NCBI GenBank assembly: GCA_964030475.1
Contig: CAXIPT010000002.1
Location: 8,388,553-8,452,552, forward strand
Direction: 5' to 3'
Source of the DNA: Tethya wilhelma
Taxonomy: Eukaryota > Porifera > Demospongiae > Tethyida > Tethyidae
Length of the DNA: 64,000 nt
Numbering within the stretch: position 1 is the stretch's first letter; each line of letters opens with the position of its first letter. The notes under the pieces were generated by a model. The model was not told the origin of the DNA. It ran no database searches and saw only the letters and a list, made by a program, of their open reading frames with translations. Positions 49,001 to 61,120 of this stretch are shown here, in pieces. A program made the translations under genes and the position numbers.

Positions 49001-49459
49001 CCTNNNNNNNNNNNNNNNNNNNNNNNNNNNNNNNNNNNNNNNNNNNNNNNNNNNNNNNNNNNNNNNNNNNNNNNNNNNNNNNNNNNNNNNNNNNNNNNNN
49101 NNNNNNNNNNNNNNNNNNNNNNNNNNNNNNNNNNNNNNNNNNNNNNNNNNNNNNNNNNNNNNNNNNNNNNNNNNNNNNNNNNNNNNNNNNNNNNNNNNNN
49201 NNNNNNNNNNNNNNNNNNNNNNNNNNNNNNNNNNNNNNNNNNNNNNNNNNNNNNNNNNNNNNNNNNNNNNNNNNNNNNNNNNNNNNNNNNNNNNNNNNNN
49301 NNNNNNNNNNNNNNNNNNNNNNNNNNNNNNNNNNNNNNNNNNNNNNNNNNNNNNNNNNNNNNNNNNNNNNNNNNNNNNNNNNNNNNNNNNNNNNNNNNNN
49401 NNNNNNNNNNNNNNNNNNNNNNNNNNNNNNNNNNNNNNNNNNNNNNNNNNNNNNNNNNN

Positions 49460-49534
<75 letters not shown>

Positions 49535-52500
49535 ATACATGCACACTGTGACTTAGGATGCAATTGCTGCCAATTCTTTCTTTGAGCCGGCAAAACATAA
49601 ACTTGAAGATGGTGACTTTGACTCAGCCTATGCCAGTTCTGAGCACCAGCTAGAAGGTGAAGTAAGGATTGGTGGACAGGAACACTTCTACCTTGAGACC
49701 CAGGTCTGTATCGCTGTCCCAAAGGGGGAGGGAGGTGAGATGGAGATGTGGAGTGCCACTCAGGCCGTGAATGATACACAGATGAGTGTGGCAAGTGCTT
49801 TGGGAGTGGATGCTCACAGAGTTGTTGCTAGAACAAAGAGAATAGGTAATTAGTAAGTGCCAAGTAGTCAATTATTATTTGCATGATGTTCATGCCATAA
49901 TTGTTTTAGGAGGAGGGTTTGGTGGAAAAGAAACAGCATCATTGATCCTTTCAACTGCTGTTGCTGTGGCTGCCAACAAGTGAGATATTGATAACCTTAA
50001 CTGTATACATGGTGTGAATTTCTATAGATGTATTACGGAAGCACCATGCTATAATGTTATTGTACTCAACTGTGGATGTTAAACAGTAAAAATGTTTGAT
50101 GACAACCATTTTTAAAGTTTAACTTCTTCTATACTTAACAGTTTAACTTATGCTATTATCTTTATAGTTTTACTCATAGTGTCTCTCAACATTAATCATG
50201 ATATTCTTAAATCAGATTTGGTGTTCCTGTAAGGAACATGCTTGATCGTGATGAAGACATGATATGTACTGGAGGAAGGCACCCCTACCTAGCTAAATAT
50301 AGAGTGAGCTAATGGCTGTATTGTTTTTTCAATGTATCACAATCATACACGACTGTGCATGTACTGTAGGTTGGTTTCTCCTCTGATTGTAGAGTGTCAT
50401 CACTAGAAGTCCACCTCTATTGCAATGGAGGGAGATCAAAAGACCTCAGTATTGATGTAAGTACATTCTACAACTATACAGTCTGTAATATGTCCTTGAG
50501 GAGATAAAATTGAACACATGCATAACCTCCAAAAAATTTAATACTAGGAGCAAATATAGCTTCTATTTTTTTACCACATGTGATTTAATCGTGCATGGTC
50601 AAAAAGGGTTAACTTAATTTTTGGGAGGAATTTATCATCATGATATTGCTGAGGATCATGCAAATGCCAGGCCTGAGAGGATATGGATTTACACATTGAG
50701 GGAAGAATTGGAGTGAAATTGAACTTGTCTGTCCAGTTGCTTTGCAAGACTAAATTCTCTTGGAGCATTGGCTGACCAGAGCACTGATCATAATGTTAAA
50801 AAATGCAAGTGTATAGTTTTACCTATATTGTGTGCAATTTTACGTATGAAGCACAGTTTTGGTTTGTGGTTTCCTGAGTGTCTGTTATTAAATTTTGGGA
50901 ACAAATTTGTATGGCAAAGACACTTTGGGAGCACAGCTTTTGTCCGCTGTCCAGAATCGGTTGCTTAAGTACTATGACTATGGCAATTTCAATCTGTGCC
51001 ATAGACTATGTCTGCTCTAGAGAGCCGTTGTCCTCTTCTTGAAGGATACATTATATCAGAGGTTTGACTGTAGTACATGTAATGTGGCCAATATTAATAT
51101 GGCCCAGCCCAGTTTTAATGAAAAACTTTTTGATTCTTCTATAATTATTGTTATAGCTATAATTATACATTAAAAATTTATAGGTTCTGCAAAGGGCAAT
51201 GACCCATGTTGATAACACTTATAAAATTCCCAACTTCCGTATCATTGGTCAAGCCTGTCGTACCAATTTGGCCTCTAATACTGCCTTCAGAGGATTTGGA
51301 GGCCCTGGGGCAATGATGGTGATGGAGCAGATCATATCACATGTTGCTGGTCACCTTGGAGTGGCTAGTGAGCATGTGCAGGAGATGAACATGTACAGAG
51401 ATGGAGATGTGACTCCAATTGGAATGGTCCTGACAGAGTGTACCATCAGAAGGTGTTGGGAGACTCTCAAGAAGAAGGCCTCTTACAAAGAGAGGAGGGC
51501 AGCCATTGACAACTACAACAAGTAAGTTATTGACAACTTGTTTGCTTTTATAGTGGATGCTTAGATTAGTTCTGAGATATATCATATGCATGTATATACG
51601 GTAGTACGTACGTATAGTAGGAAATAGCAAAATTAGTGAAAATTAAAAAAAAAAGAAAGTAGTATAGGAATGGGAAATGGGGTAAAAGTATTTGGAACAA
51701 TTAAGTTATGTCTCAATTTCAGCACATGACTATACTTCATTTTTTATGCCCAACTCTTGCCGGCAGTCCAGTTTAAGTTACCTATAAATTAATGTCTGTT
51801 ATAGTCTATACTCCACTTTTTAGCCAACTGAAAAGTATAGGAATTTGCAATATAATAAGCTATGATGTATACAGATTAAACACATTATGAAATTGGTCTT
51901 CCATTTATGAAATTAGAGGGTGTTAAAATTCACTAAGTTTTTGTAAAATTTTAGCATACGTACAAGTCTTAATTATTTCAAATCTTGACAAAATCTTACA
52001 TGAAGTGTCCAAAGTTGAATAAAGATGTGTGAATTCTGACATGGGTATACAAATTTGTACACCCCTGACCTGACCAATGGTATACAAATTTGTACAAATT
52101 TGTACATCTTGAGTGGGTGTACAAATTTGTACTCCTTCAGAATTTGAAGGTGTATATACAAATTTGTATACTCTTCGTAATTTTGGAGGTGTACAAATTT
52201 GTACACCTCATAGATATGCAACATTTCACTTTGTTTTGCTAAAATTTTCAAAAAATTCTTACATTCTAAAGATGATAACTTTTTTCTAGCAAAAGTAGCG
52301 TGTTATTTTTTAGCAATTTTTTTTTCAATTTTAATTTTAAAATGTCGAAATTTACCAAAAAATTTACAAAATTTAGCAAGCCCTATTTCATAAACGGAAG
52401 GGTAATTTCATTGTGTTATTATTGCATTTACAATACTGAGGGTGAGGTTTCAAAAATAAGAAGGAATTATAGTACTGGATCACAGGCATCATAGGCTGCC

Positions 52501-53808
52501 TGCATACCTTAATTCTAATTCTGAATCATTCAAATAATTCTTGACTGTATGTCATGTACATGTGATGGAGACCGAAAAAGAAGTAGTCATGTGCCAAATT
52601 TAAAGTTTTGCATGCCTTGTTTCTTTCCTTTTGGCAGTACTGCACATTCCTATACATTTTAGAAATTTTTACTACGTGCATGTATAATAATAATTATATC
52701 CTTGAATAATTATAATAAACCTTAATTCCTTTCAAATTGCATGTGTTATGTATCTCAATGTTATAATAGAATTAACAAATACAAGAAGAGAGGAATAGCC
52801 CTAATACCTACAAAGTATGGCATTTCATTCACCGACTGTCGCTGTGATTTTGGGTTCATGAACCAAGGAGGAGCCTTGCTTCACGTCTACACTGATGGTT
52901 CAGTTCTTGTCACTCATGGTGGGATGGAGATGGGACAGGGACTCCACACTAAGATGGTGCAGGTGTGTGCTCGGTGTCTCGGGGTGGCTCCAGAGAAGGT
53001 CTTCATCTCAGAGACCAACACCACCACCGTGCCAAACTCAAGTGGTACTGGTGCTTCAATTTCAACTGATCTGTATGGCATGGCCGTGAAGGTAACATAA
53101 TATGAGTTACGCAAAGCAAATTAAACCTAAATGTATAAATCTATAACTTGTATTTTTATCTGCAGTTAATGATCGTTCATGCTAATTTTTCAGGACTGCT
53201 GTGACCAGATCATGGATCGTCTGAAGCCAATCATCGAGGAAGACCCTAAAGCCAGCTGGGATAATTGGGTGAAGAAAGCGTACATGCAGCAAATCAACCT
53301 CTCTGCTCAGGGCTTCTACTCAACTCCAGGACTGTGGTTTGACTGGGACAAAGGGAAGGGAAATCTTTACAACTATTTCAGTTATGGAGTTGGCTGTTCT
53401 GAAGTTGAGGTGGACACACTGACTGGTGACTTCAATGTGTTGAGGACAGACCTTCTCATGGATGTGGGGGATAGCATCAATCCTGCCATTGATATCGGAC
53501 AGGTATGTGAGTATGTGTAGCCTAGTATATTGTACCCATTTTAAGTATCCTATTTGCTTACTTTGTAGCATGTGATTACTTTGGGCAATTACTGTCACAG
53601 TGTAAACTTCTAACAATTAGTTGCTTGACCTCAAGTGAACAGCATGAATTGTGTCTGTGTGTTTGTTGGAAGTTACTAAGAAACAGTAGTTTATATGCAT
53701 TTTTGTATTACTAACGAGAATACTACTTAGAGAATAATAATTATTGTTATGTTATTGTTTACTTAGTAACATCTAGTAATTGTCCACTTGAGGTCATGCA
53801 CTGCGGTA

Positions 53809-53843
<35 letters not shown>

Positions 53844-54521
53844 CTATTGGTTGGAGGAGATGTTATTGAATTCTTTCAGGTTGAAGGAGCCTTCACTCAA
53901 GGCCTGGGACTATTTACCCTAGAGCAGTGTGTCTATCTTGAAGGTGATGATCATACTCAGCGTGGCACTATATTCACAACTGGTCCTGGGACATACAAGA
54001 TCCCTACCTCTTCAGATGTCCCTGTTCAGTTCAATGTGGCCTTGATGGACAGGACACCAAACCCTAAAGCCATCTTTTCATCAAAGGTTTGTTTACATAA
54101 TTATAATTATTATAAGAAAAAAGCTATAAATGAATCAAAGGTCTAGAAATAACCAGTGGACTTTAACTATAACTAAGAGTATACCATTGACAACCATTTA
54201 CACACTCAATATCCAACAATTATTTCAGGCGGTGGGAGAGCCTCCTCTCTTCTTGGCTGCCTCAGTGTTCTTTGCCATCAAGGATGCCATAGCTGCTGCC
54301 AGGAAAGAGAGAGGAGAGAGTGGTCCTTTCAGATTGGACTCCCCAGCCACCTGTGAGAGGATCAGGATGGCCTGTGTGGACCAGTTCACAAAACAGGTTG
54401 GATAATAATCATTACAACCAACCTGCCGATTGTGTGAATGCATAGTTACACCTCAATGTCATTTTTTTAGGCATGTTCTACGATTGATGTTGAAGCTAGT
54501 AGGTGGACAGTTGAGGTTTGA
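46013..54521 (+). CDS. XDH: XDH copy D: canonical xanthine dehydrogenase, incomplete in assembly
   Basis: Exons 46013-46040 (tail of exon 3), 46102-46163, 46275-46430, 46599-46758, 46811-46975, 47039-47115, 47183-47276, 47337-47449, 47800-47990, 48128-48454, 49557-49845, 49910-49979, 50216-50303, 50370-50456, 51184-51521, 52770-53091, 53194-53502, 53880-54086, 54229-54396 and 54471-54521. Exons 1, 2 and most of 3 are lost at the N at 46012; exons 13-14 fall in the gap region 48455-49556. Active-site residues are all XDH-like (bovine numbering): Glu802 in [11 protein letters not shown], Arg880 in VLQRAMTH, Arg912 and Phe914 in TAFRGFGG, Phe1009 in KYGISF, Glu1261 in AVGEPPLF. A five-residue insert (DCRCD) follows GISFT. 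It oxidises purines in the family's usual role. Confidence 0.85.
47461..47695. repeat. Inverted-repeat insertion in intron 10 of XDH copy D
   Basis: CAGAGGAGGT near 47462 pairs with ACCTCCTCTG near 47687, and GCCATGTGTCATGCTAAGCT pairs with GCTCAGCATGACACATAGCT. It is absent from the short intron 10 of copy C (34076-34136). Confidence 0.55.
48537..48950. repeat. MITE family D, two near-perfect arms
   Basis: Arms at 48537-48645 and 48837-48950 are inverted copies (GTGTAGGAATGGGCAGTGCG, ACATGACTACTTCATTTTTA). Homology with 10096-10145 continues to the edge of the N run at 49004, so the element extends into the gap. It sits where XDH exons 13-14 should be. Confidence 0.8.
49004..49459. other. 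Assembly gap (456 N) followed by (CA)n
   Basis: Ns from 49004 to 49459, then a CA tract to about 49527. Exons 13 and 14 of XDH copy D are missing here. Confidence 0.95.
51628..52690. mobile_element. Family D composite element in intron 19 of XDH copy D
   Basis: Diverged family D arms lie at about 51655-51750 (TATAGGAATGGGAAATGGGG, CAGCACATGACTATACTTCA) and inverted at about 52575-52680. The 800-bp core is non-coding and holds a cluster of ACAAATTTGT palindromes (52044-52208). It is not present in copy C. Confidence 0.65.
52044..52208. repeat. Cluster of six TACAAATTTGTA-type palindromes
   Basis: Six copies of ACAAATTTGT occur within 165 bp, most extended to GTACAAATTTGTAC. The last is a 20-bp perfect palindrome, GGTGTACAAATTTGTACACC. 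Spacing is irregular and orientation is symmetric. Confidence 0.8.
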
Positions 54522-54835
54522 TGAGGACTAATAATAATAATTTTTATGGTCATAGATTGTGACTCTGTTCAAATTTGTATGAGAATAAATATAATATAGG
54601 ATTTTAAAGGCATTCCAGAATTTATGTTGTCTATTATTATATAAATCTTGAATAGGTCCTTGTTATTGTTAATAATTATTTTGTGATTAAATGGTGGGTA
54701 AATGTGTGTCACGCATGTAATCAATTTGAAGTCGGTTCCAATAGCAGCCAGATAACTATAACAGTTATGCATGATTGTACATCCACGAGAGACTATATTA
54801 TATACAGCTATAGTAAAAGCTAGGTAGTAGTGTCA
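54522..54835. other. Spacer between convergent XDH copy D and ACS4
   Basis: No gene seen. The two genes end tail to tail 314 bp apart. Confidence 0.6.
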
Positions 54836-56252
54836 TCATTCCCTTAATAATCTTCGTAAGATCTTCCCTGAAGCTGATTTTGGTACCTCTTTGATGAACT
54901 CTACCCCACCAACTAGATGCTTGTACTGGGTAACCTGTAGGGAGTGATAACATTGTGTACACATGCAAAGTACTTAACTATACCCTTAATTTAATAAACA
55001 AACAAAATTGCAATCGTTTAATTGCCGATTCTAGTGTACCTTGCTAGCAATGAACTGGACTACTTCATTCTCAGTTAGGCCATCCTCTGTTCTTACAACA
55101 AATGCTTTAGGGGCTTCCCCCAGACACTCATTAGGAATGCCAATAACTGCTGCATCAGCAATCTTTGGATGTGTTAGCAATAGTGCCTCTAATTCAGCAG
55201 GGGCCACTTGGAAACCTTTGACCTTTATCAGCTCTTTCAATCGATCAGTGATATAGAAACACCCATCGTTGTCGTAGTATCCTGAAAAAAAGACAGAAAC
55301 ACAGCAAAGATTATTACTACATAAAAAAACACACACACACAAATCATGTTCCAAGGCCCTTTTTAGTAATTCTGATTGGTTTTTAATTTAATTAATTCAC
55401 TTTACAAACTTTAAGTGGGTGAGTGGGTGGGTGCACTCACTCACTCAATGCATGCGTGCATGGTCAGTGCCTCCCACTTAATACATGCAAAACAAATTAA
55501 AAGCTTTGGGTGACTCAGCATGGATGGCCACATGTGGAGAAGTTTTGTACAAATTGGGACATGCCTACCTATATATAGAGGTGTAACTATTCCAACACTT
55601 TGAAGTTTGAAGCACTAACGAGTGACAATGAGCTCGAGCTACCTTTCACTTCATGTCTATACATTTCTATGGAGAAATTTTCTTGCAAAGTTGGCGTAAC
55701 TTAGAGCAGTATATTAATTATCATTTGAAATCATGTCACACAGATTCTACACTCTTTAGGAAATTCAAACATGAAAGTGAATTGTAAATATTTTGTACTC
55801 ACACAGAAGCTGAGATATGGTTGGCTAAAGGGTCACACCTCAGCCTTTCCCCATAGAAATCAACACAAATATCAATTATAACTTCTTTATTTTCAATTTG
55901 GCACAAAATTGGGGACAGGTATAGCTTAGTTTTTCATATCAATGGAAAGCACTCAGCCTACAGAACAGGCCTGTTAAGTTAATTTTTTGGTTTACAGGCC
56001 AGTAAAAGATAATTATTCAGTAAAGATCTTTGCCATATATTTTCCTCTATATACCCCAATCCCAATATTCAGCATTAACTGGCATTAATTCATAGTTAAG
56101 GTCCTCCTACTTCTTCATATCATGATCCAGTAGCAAACTATAGTGGTCATGTGATTGCAATACACTATATAATTGACACTCAGGTGTTATGCTTCAAGTA
56201 ACCGGCAATTAGCCCAGAAACTTTGGTTGCTAGGTGATGGCAAGCAAACACA

Positions 56253-56350
<98 letters not shown>

Positions 56351-57747
56351 TTCACTTTACATACATACTTTAGTGGTCAAGAAGACCACAATATTTCTTA
56401 ATTATTTAATAAGGTAGAACACTCACCAATATCCCCAGTGCTCAGCCACCCATCATCACTGAGACACTCCTGAGTAGCATCAGGTCGGTTCAAATAGCCT
56501 TTCATAACGTTGGGTCCACTGACACAGACTTCTCCCTCCTTATAAGCTGGTAACTCAGTTCCACTCTCCACATCAACAACTTTAGCACTCACACTTCTAA
56601 TAACTTTTCCGACTGTATTGGGTTTACTCATCCCAAGACTAAGAGGCACAAGATGTGTGATTGGACTAGCTTCAGTTAGACCATATGCTTGACGAATAAG
56701 TTTGCAACCTATTCTTTCTTTCACAGCTAACATTGTCTCTCCTCCTTGTGGTGCACCTCCTGTCATTATTTCCTCAATACTAGAGAGATCATACTTGTCA
56801 ACGTCAGGATGTTGGGCTAAAAAAAGTGTTATTGGAGGAAGAAGGTGAGCTAGGCTAATGCGATGTAGCTTAATAGAAGTAAGGAACAGTGTTGGATCAA
56901 ATTTTGGCTGTACAACTAGTTCGCTACCAGCACTCAAAGAGGAAAAAAGAATTGTTACCATTCCATAGATGTGGAAGAATGGTGGTAAACCCATCAGGGT
57001 TGTGCCTTCTTGGCTCAATACAAACAGCTCATCATGTGTCATTTGGAGAATGTTTGAAATGACGTTTTGATGTGAGAGCATTACTCCCTTGGGTAGACCT
57101 GTAGTGCCACTGGAGTATGGGAGGACAGCTATAGAGTCCAAAGGTCGAGAGGTGTGGCTGAAGAGAGAACCAGAACCCTGTACGAGTGAGTTGTAAGCAA
57201 TAAGACCATCAGATGTGGAGCTAGATAGGTCCGAATTATCCATCACTATAATCTTGTTCACTCCTGACTTTTCGGCAGCTCTTTGAACAGTTGAAAGGAT
57301 GGTTGGAACAGTAGCTACCACTTTAGCATTGGAATTTTTGAACTGATATGCTAGCTCTTCCTCACCAAATGTTGGATTGCATGTGGTAACAACTCCACCC
57401 AAAGCCAGTGTACCAAACATCACCACAGGATATTGCAATGAGTTGGGACTGACAATGGCTAACACCTCACCTTCTTGAAGTCCTTGTCTCCTGAGAGCAG
57501 AGGAAAATTTTGCTGTGGTTTCATCTAGTTCATTGAAGGAACACTCCTGACCTGTCACTCCATCCACTAGAGCTATCTTTGGACCATGCTTTGGGAACTC
57601 CCTATACACATGTTCATATAGTGTACCAGTCGGAGGATCAATAGGGGGTAGTGTACTGCTTACAACATTGACATATGAGCTAGTTTGACATAGCTTGTAG
57701 ATTGAACAGTGTCTTACTCTCAGAGTAGTCATGGTACTGGTCAACAT
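54836..57747 (-). CDS. Acyl-CoA ligase (4-coumarate-CoA ligase-like), complete (ACS4)
   Basis: Three exons, 56427-57747, 55040-55281 and 54836-54934, total 1662 bp, 553 residues, full length for 4CL/luciferase-type adenylating enzymes. Motifs: AMP-binding P-loop [13 protein letters not shown] (211-223), PFFHIYGM (256-263), [11 protein letters not shown] (355-365), GWLSTGDIG (433-441), the hinge [16 protein letters not shown], and the catalytic-lysine region [13 protein letters not shown]. These enzymes join a carboxylic acid to CoA using ATP. The first 30 residues are basic and acid-free ([17 protein letters not shown]), fitting a mitochondrial presequence. There is no SKL-type peroxisomal end. 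Substrate not predictable. A (CA)n lies in intron 1. Confidence 0.9.
56250..56345. repeat. (CA)n microsatellite in intron 1 of ACS4
   Basis: Imperfect CA tract of about 95 bp with CGCA, GTACA and TTACA interruptions, about 80 bp from the exon 1 splice donor. Confidence 0.9.
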
Positions 57748-58556
57748 TGTAATGAAATAAATATCTTGAAATTCTTGGATTGACCTACAAGTGAATTAAA
57801 TTATTAAAATTATGACTCTGACTTTAATTTTAGTCACTCACCATGAATTATACACATGTATACATATGCACGGTAACCCATACCATGCAGCAGCTAGCTT
57901 GGAGACTAATTTGCCGTCAAAGATTTTAAATAACTAAATTTGCTTTACAAGAAAGTTTTTGCTTTGCTATAATTATAATAATGGCCTCAGGCACATTATA
58001 GAAGCCATATAATTGTAGCAAAGCAAACTAAATTATGATCGTGTAATTATTATTGTTACATTAAATATTATACACTAACATGTATTTTTAATAATTATTG
58101 CAAAGCGGTGCCAATATTATTAATTGTGGCTTACTCATTCACTCTTTCTTCTTCCTTCTTGGTTCACTCCTCACTGAGTAATTGACATGACTCAAAGGGT
58201 TCAAATTTGGCCTACAGGCCAAGCCTAAAGCCTGGCAAAAAGAAAATCTGCTGCACTCAACACTGTATTAAACTGTATATAGTGTGGTTTGGAATTAGAA
58301 TGCCTCATGGCTTCACTGGTCAATTAACACCTGAGAATTAAATTCCTAGACCCTTGCCGCGCACGCAGTCACGTGATCTGAAACGATCATGACCACCGTT
58401 GGAGTAGAGTAGCTATATCGATCGAATTCTACTCCAGGACCTGTTTCCTACAAAAAAGGAACAAAACTAGTGTATTAGGACTGTAAAATATTTTAATAAT
58501 TCAGCAGATATAGCACGTTTATTAACTTGCAGCTAATTAGTGCAGCTACAGCATTG
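57748..58556. other. Spacer between ACS4 and GNAT2, duplicate of 38045-38932
   Basis: Homologous to the ACS1-GNAT1 spacer, without the foldback insertion (empty site near 58395-58410). No gene. Confidence 0.75.
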
Positions 58557-59582
58557 TCAATCAGAGTAAGTACCATAAATTTTCCCCATTTTCCTCCCTG
58601 GTGGAATTCCTCTGGAGTACATTCTAATTGCTGTGTGAGTAAGCTTTGCCTCTAACTCTTCCATCAGTTCAGAAGATCCCTCTCCACAACCTTCACCAAC
58701 TGGATGGATCAATTCAAGTTTTGTAACTGGAATAGCTTCATTGGCCAAACATTTTTCTGCTGCTTTTTTTATCAGAGCTTTGGCAATGTACACATTGTCT
58801 GCGTAGAGTGGTGCCATTGCTAGTCCGATTTCTGTACCTCCACCTCGAATGATTTGTCTTAAGGTTGCATATCCGACAATCTTACAATGATCATAATCTA
58901 AAGCAACTAAAGTGAAGCTACCAGGAGTTCTGGTCCTCATCTTGATAAGTTTTCTCCTGCTTGTTCCAAAAATGAAAGTGTCATAGTTAACTAATTGTGT
59001 AAAAGACACCAACTTAAGCGGTAAGATGGAAACTAATCTTGATTTAAAGCTGGTTTGGCTTAGCTTTATTTGTACAATTTTTTCAGTGCTGAATAATGCT
59101 GTGTACGTATTCCAATAACCTTTATATCCTTGAGCATCAAACCATCGTTTCACACTTGTTGGACCAGTATATACTTCAGCTCCAGTGGTATATCGTTGAT
59201 CAATAACATTGTGACTAGTGATGAAGAGTTGCTTTCCATAGCCTTTTCCCCTGTGCTCCTCAGAGACTATATTGGCACCAGTATATGAATGATGGTTTGG
59301 ATAGTTCATTGCACACACAGCACATACTGGCTTTCTGGCAACTTCTCCAATAAAGAATGATTTTGGATCAAAAGAAAATCGGATTTTATAGTCATATGGC
59401 CCTATATGCCATCCTGCCTTGATTGCTTGACGAGTTATGAACTCAATATCATTTTCACATGTCGCCAACCTGATAGAAAATTCTTCATTTTTGTACAAAT
59501 ATTCAGAAGAACAATGGGAATGTCTTTTCCTAAACCATGATGCTACTGTAGCAGGGAGAGATAATAGTCTAGGCCTAATCAT
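58557..59582 (-). CDS. GNAT acetyltransferase with a YitH-like C-terminal domain (GNAT2)
   Basis: The 341-residue frame starts MIRPRLLSLPATV and is almost identical to GNAT1 over its full length (differences such as R/K in HRGKGYGKQL, S/G in GYKGYWNTY, and a changed stretch VSILPLKLVSFTQL). The intact second copy with few, mostly conservative changes suggests either a recent functional duplicate or an allele placed in the same scaffold. Upstream homology with GNAT1 ends at about 59711. It lacks the ACS2 neighbour seen at GNAT1. Confidence 0.85.
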   Translation of the reverse strand: MIRPRLLSLPATVASWFRKRHSHCSSEYLYKNEEFSIRLATCENDIEFITRQAIKAGWHIGPYDYKIRFSFDPKSFFIGEVARKPVCAVCAMNYPNHHSYTGANIVSEEHRGKGYGKQLFITSHNVIDQRYTTGAEVYTGPTSVKRWFDAQGYKGYWNTYTALFSTEKIVQIKLSQTSFKSRLVSILPLKLVSFTQLVNYDTFIFGTSRRKLIKMRTRTPGSFTLVALDYDHCKIVGYATLRQIIRGGGTEIGLAMAPLYADNVYIAKALIKKAAEKCLANEAIPVTKLELIHPVGEGCGEGSSELMEELEAKLTHTAIRMYSRGIPPGRKMGKIYGTYSD

Positions 59583-59711
59583 GATTTTCTTCAGTACTTG
59601 AAGTGCATGGCTAGAACTATAGATAATATGCTCCAGCTACTTCCCTAGCTTTCAAGTAGATGATAAACCAGGATCGTTTAGAGGTAAACACACTCGACCT
59701 TTGTCTAATCA

Positions 59712-61120
59712 GTCGAACCGCACGCGTACGCGGAAACACTCCTACGTTGAGATTTATTTGCAAATGAATTTATTCATAAGGTCAAGTACAGTTAATTCGC
59801 GATTATGAAGTATGCAACGCATTGTTTTTATTTCTTCCACAGATTCTTGTTTTGCTGTTCCAAACTTGGTATGCAAGTTATACATTAAATAATATAACTG
59901 TCAACAAAGTCTAGTGTCAAGAGATTGGATTTTATGCCCATGGCAATCACCAACAGACTGAAGATAGGAAACTTTACCCCCCAAGTTAAAGCTTTGGACA
60001 TTTCTGTTTTAAGAGTAGCCAGCAGACAAAACCCAGTTTTCAGCCTTCTTAGACTCCAATCCAAAGAATTATGGCCTCTATGTTTGTGTCCAGGTCTCAG
60101 AATGCTTGCAATCGATGGATTTAACAGCTTACATAAATGTACATTAAAATGTAGCTGTTCAATGGTAGGTACAAATCACAAACACTGTTTTTGTATGAAT
60201 TGGAGTACTTTCTAAAGTGATTTCAACTGTCAGAAGATGTGCCTGAATCAGAGCCTGCAGAAGACAAGAATTGAGACTATGCATGAACCATCATAAATTC
60301 AGTATATGAATATTCATGATGTACTATTTCCATACAATTATGATAAACTTGACCAGTGGTTCCGCCAGGTCTCATGTCACGTGAATTTATTTGCAATCGT
60401 GACGTCACTATTGTAGTAAATTCAGCTGAAATTGGCGAATGTAGGTAGCTTTACAAGAGAAGCTCTTGCACTATTTTCAAAGCAATTGAGACTAGGGAAA
60501 CTCTATACAGGGTAAGTAGATATGTTGTTTTAGTATTTTTTAATGAAATTAAAGCATATACGCTTGTTCTCTGTGTTTGCAGACTGGTTTAGTGACTGAT
60601 CTCGTCAGTTCACTACCAAAGTGGACAATAGGGTGTGAGCTGGTATCTGTAGGAAGTATGGGAACAAGTCAAAACTTATGCATATTGTGGTATAACTATG
60701 TAGCTCGGTATATTCCAAGTCTGGGTACCTGGTGTGTTTCACAAAACCTTTTAGTTTGGATGGATCTTAGGACTGTTGAGTGACGAGGGGAAACCTTTGA
60801 GAGTAGTTTTAGCCGCATTGCTGATCGAGGGGCGTGTCACGAACTGCCACTTGTGGTAGGAACTGAGTTCAAGTTTACAAGTTGAACAGTCACTGAGTCA
60901 GTTTAGAAGTTAGGTTTAGATATGTTTTTTGGTCCTTTAACATAAGTTTAGTTCTGTCTTTACACTACCCAGCCCGAGATTGCTGTCACATCAGGTGATG
61001 TAAAAGAAAAAAAAAAAAGGGGGCTGGGCGGGCACGAGACTGTCGTCAGACACAAACAATTACTTCTTAGGTAGAACGCGCGCCGCCTAAAAATGCGCAT
61101 GCGCGTATACTGAGAGATAA
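59712..61120. other. Gene-poor stretch
   Basis: Two frames, 59925-60215 and 60577-60783, show no motif I recognise. The CAG at about 60582 could be a splice acceptor, but I cannot support a gene. A poly-A/G tract (AAAAAAAAAAGGGGGCTGGG) lies near 61010. Confidence 0.45.

Noticed and set aside
48854..49794. Long frames across the N run
   Set aside because: They consist mostly of unknown residues and CA repeat; only the XDH exon at 49557-49845 is real.
60577..60783. Plus frame of 68 codons considered as an exon
   Set aside because: No recognisable motif, no partner exons, and no coding signal beyond lacking stops.
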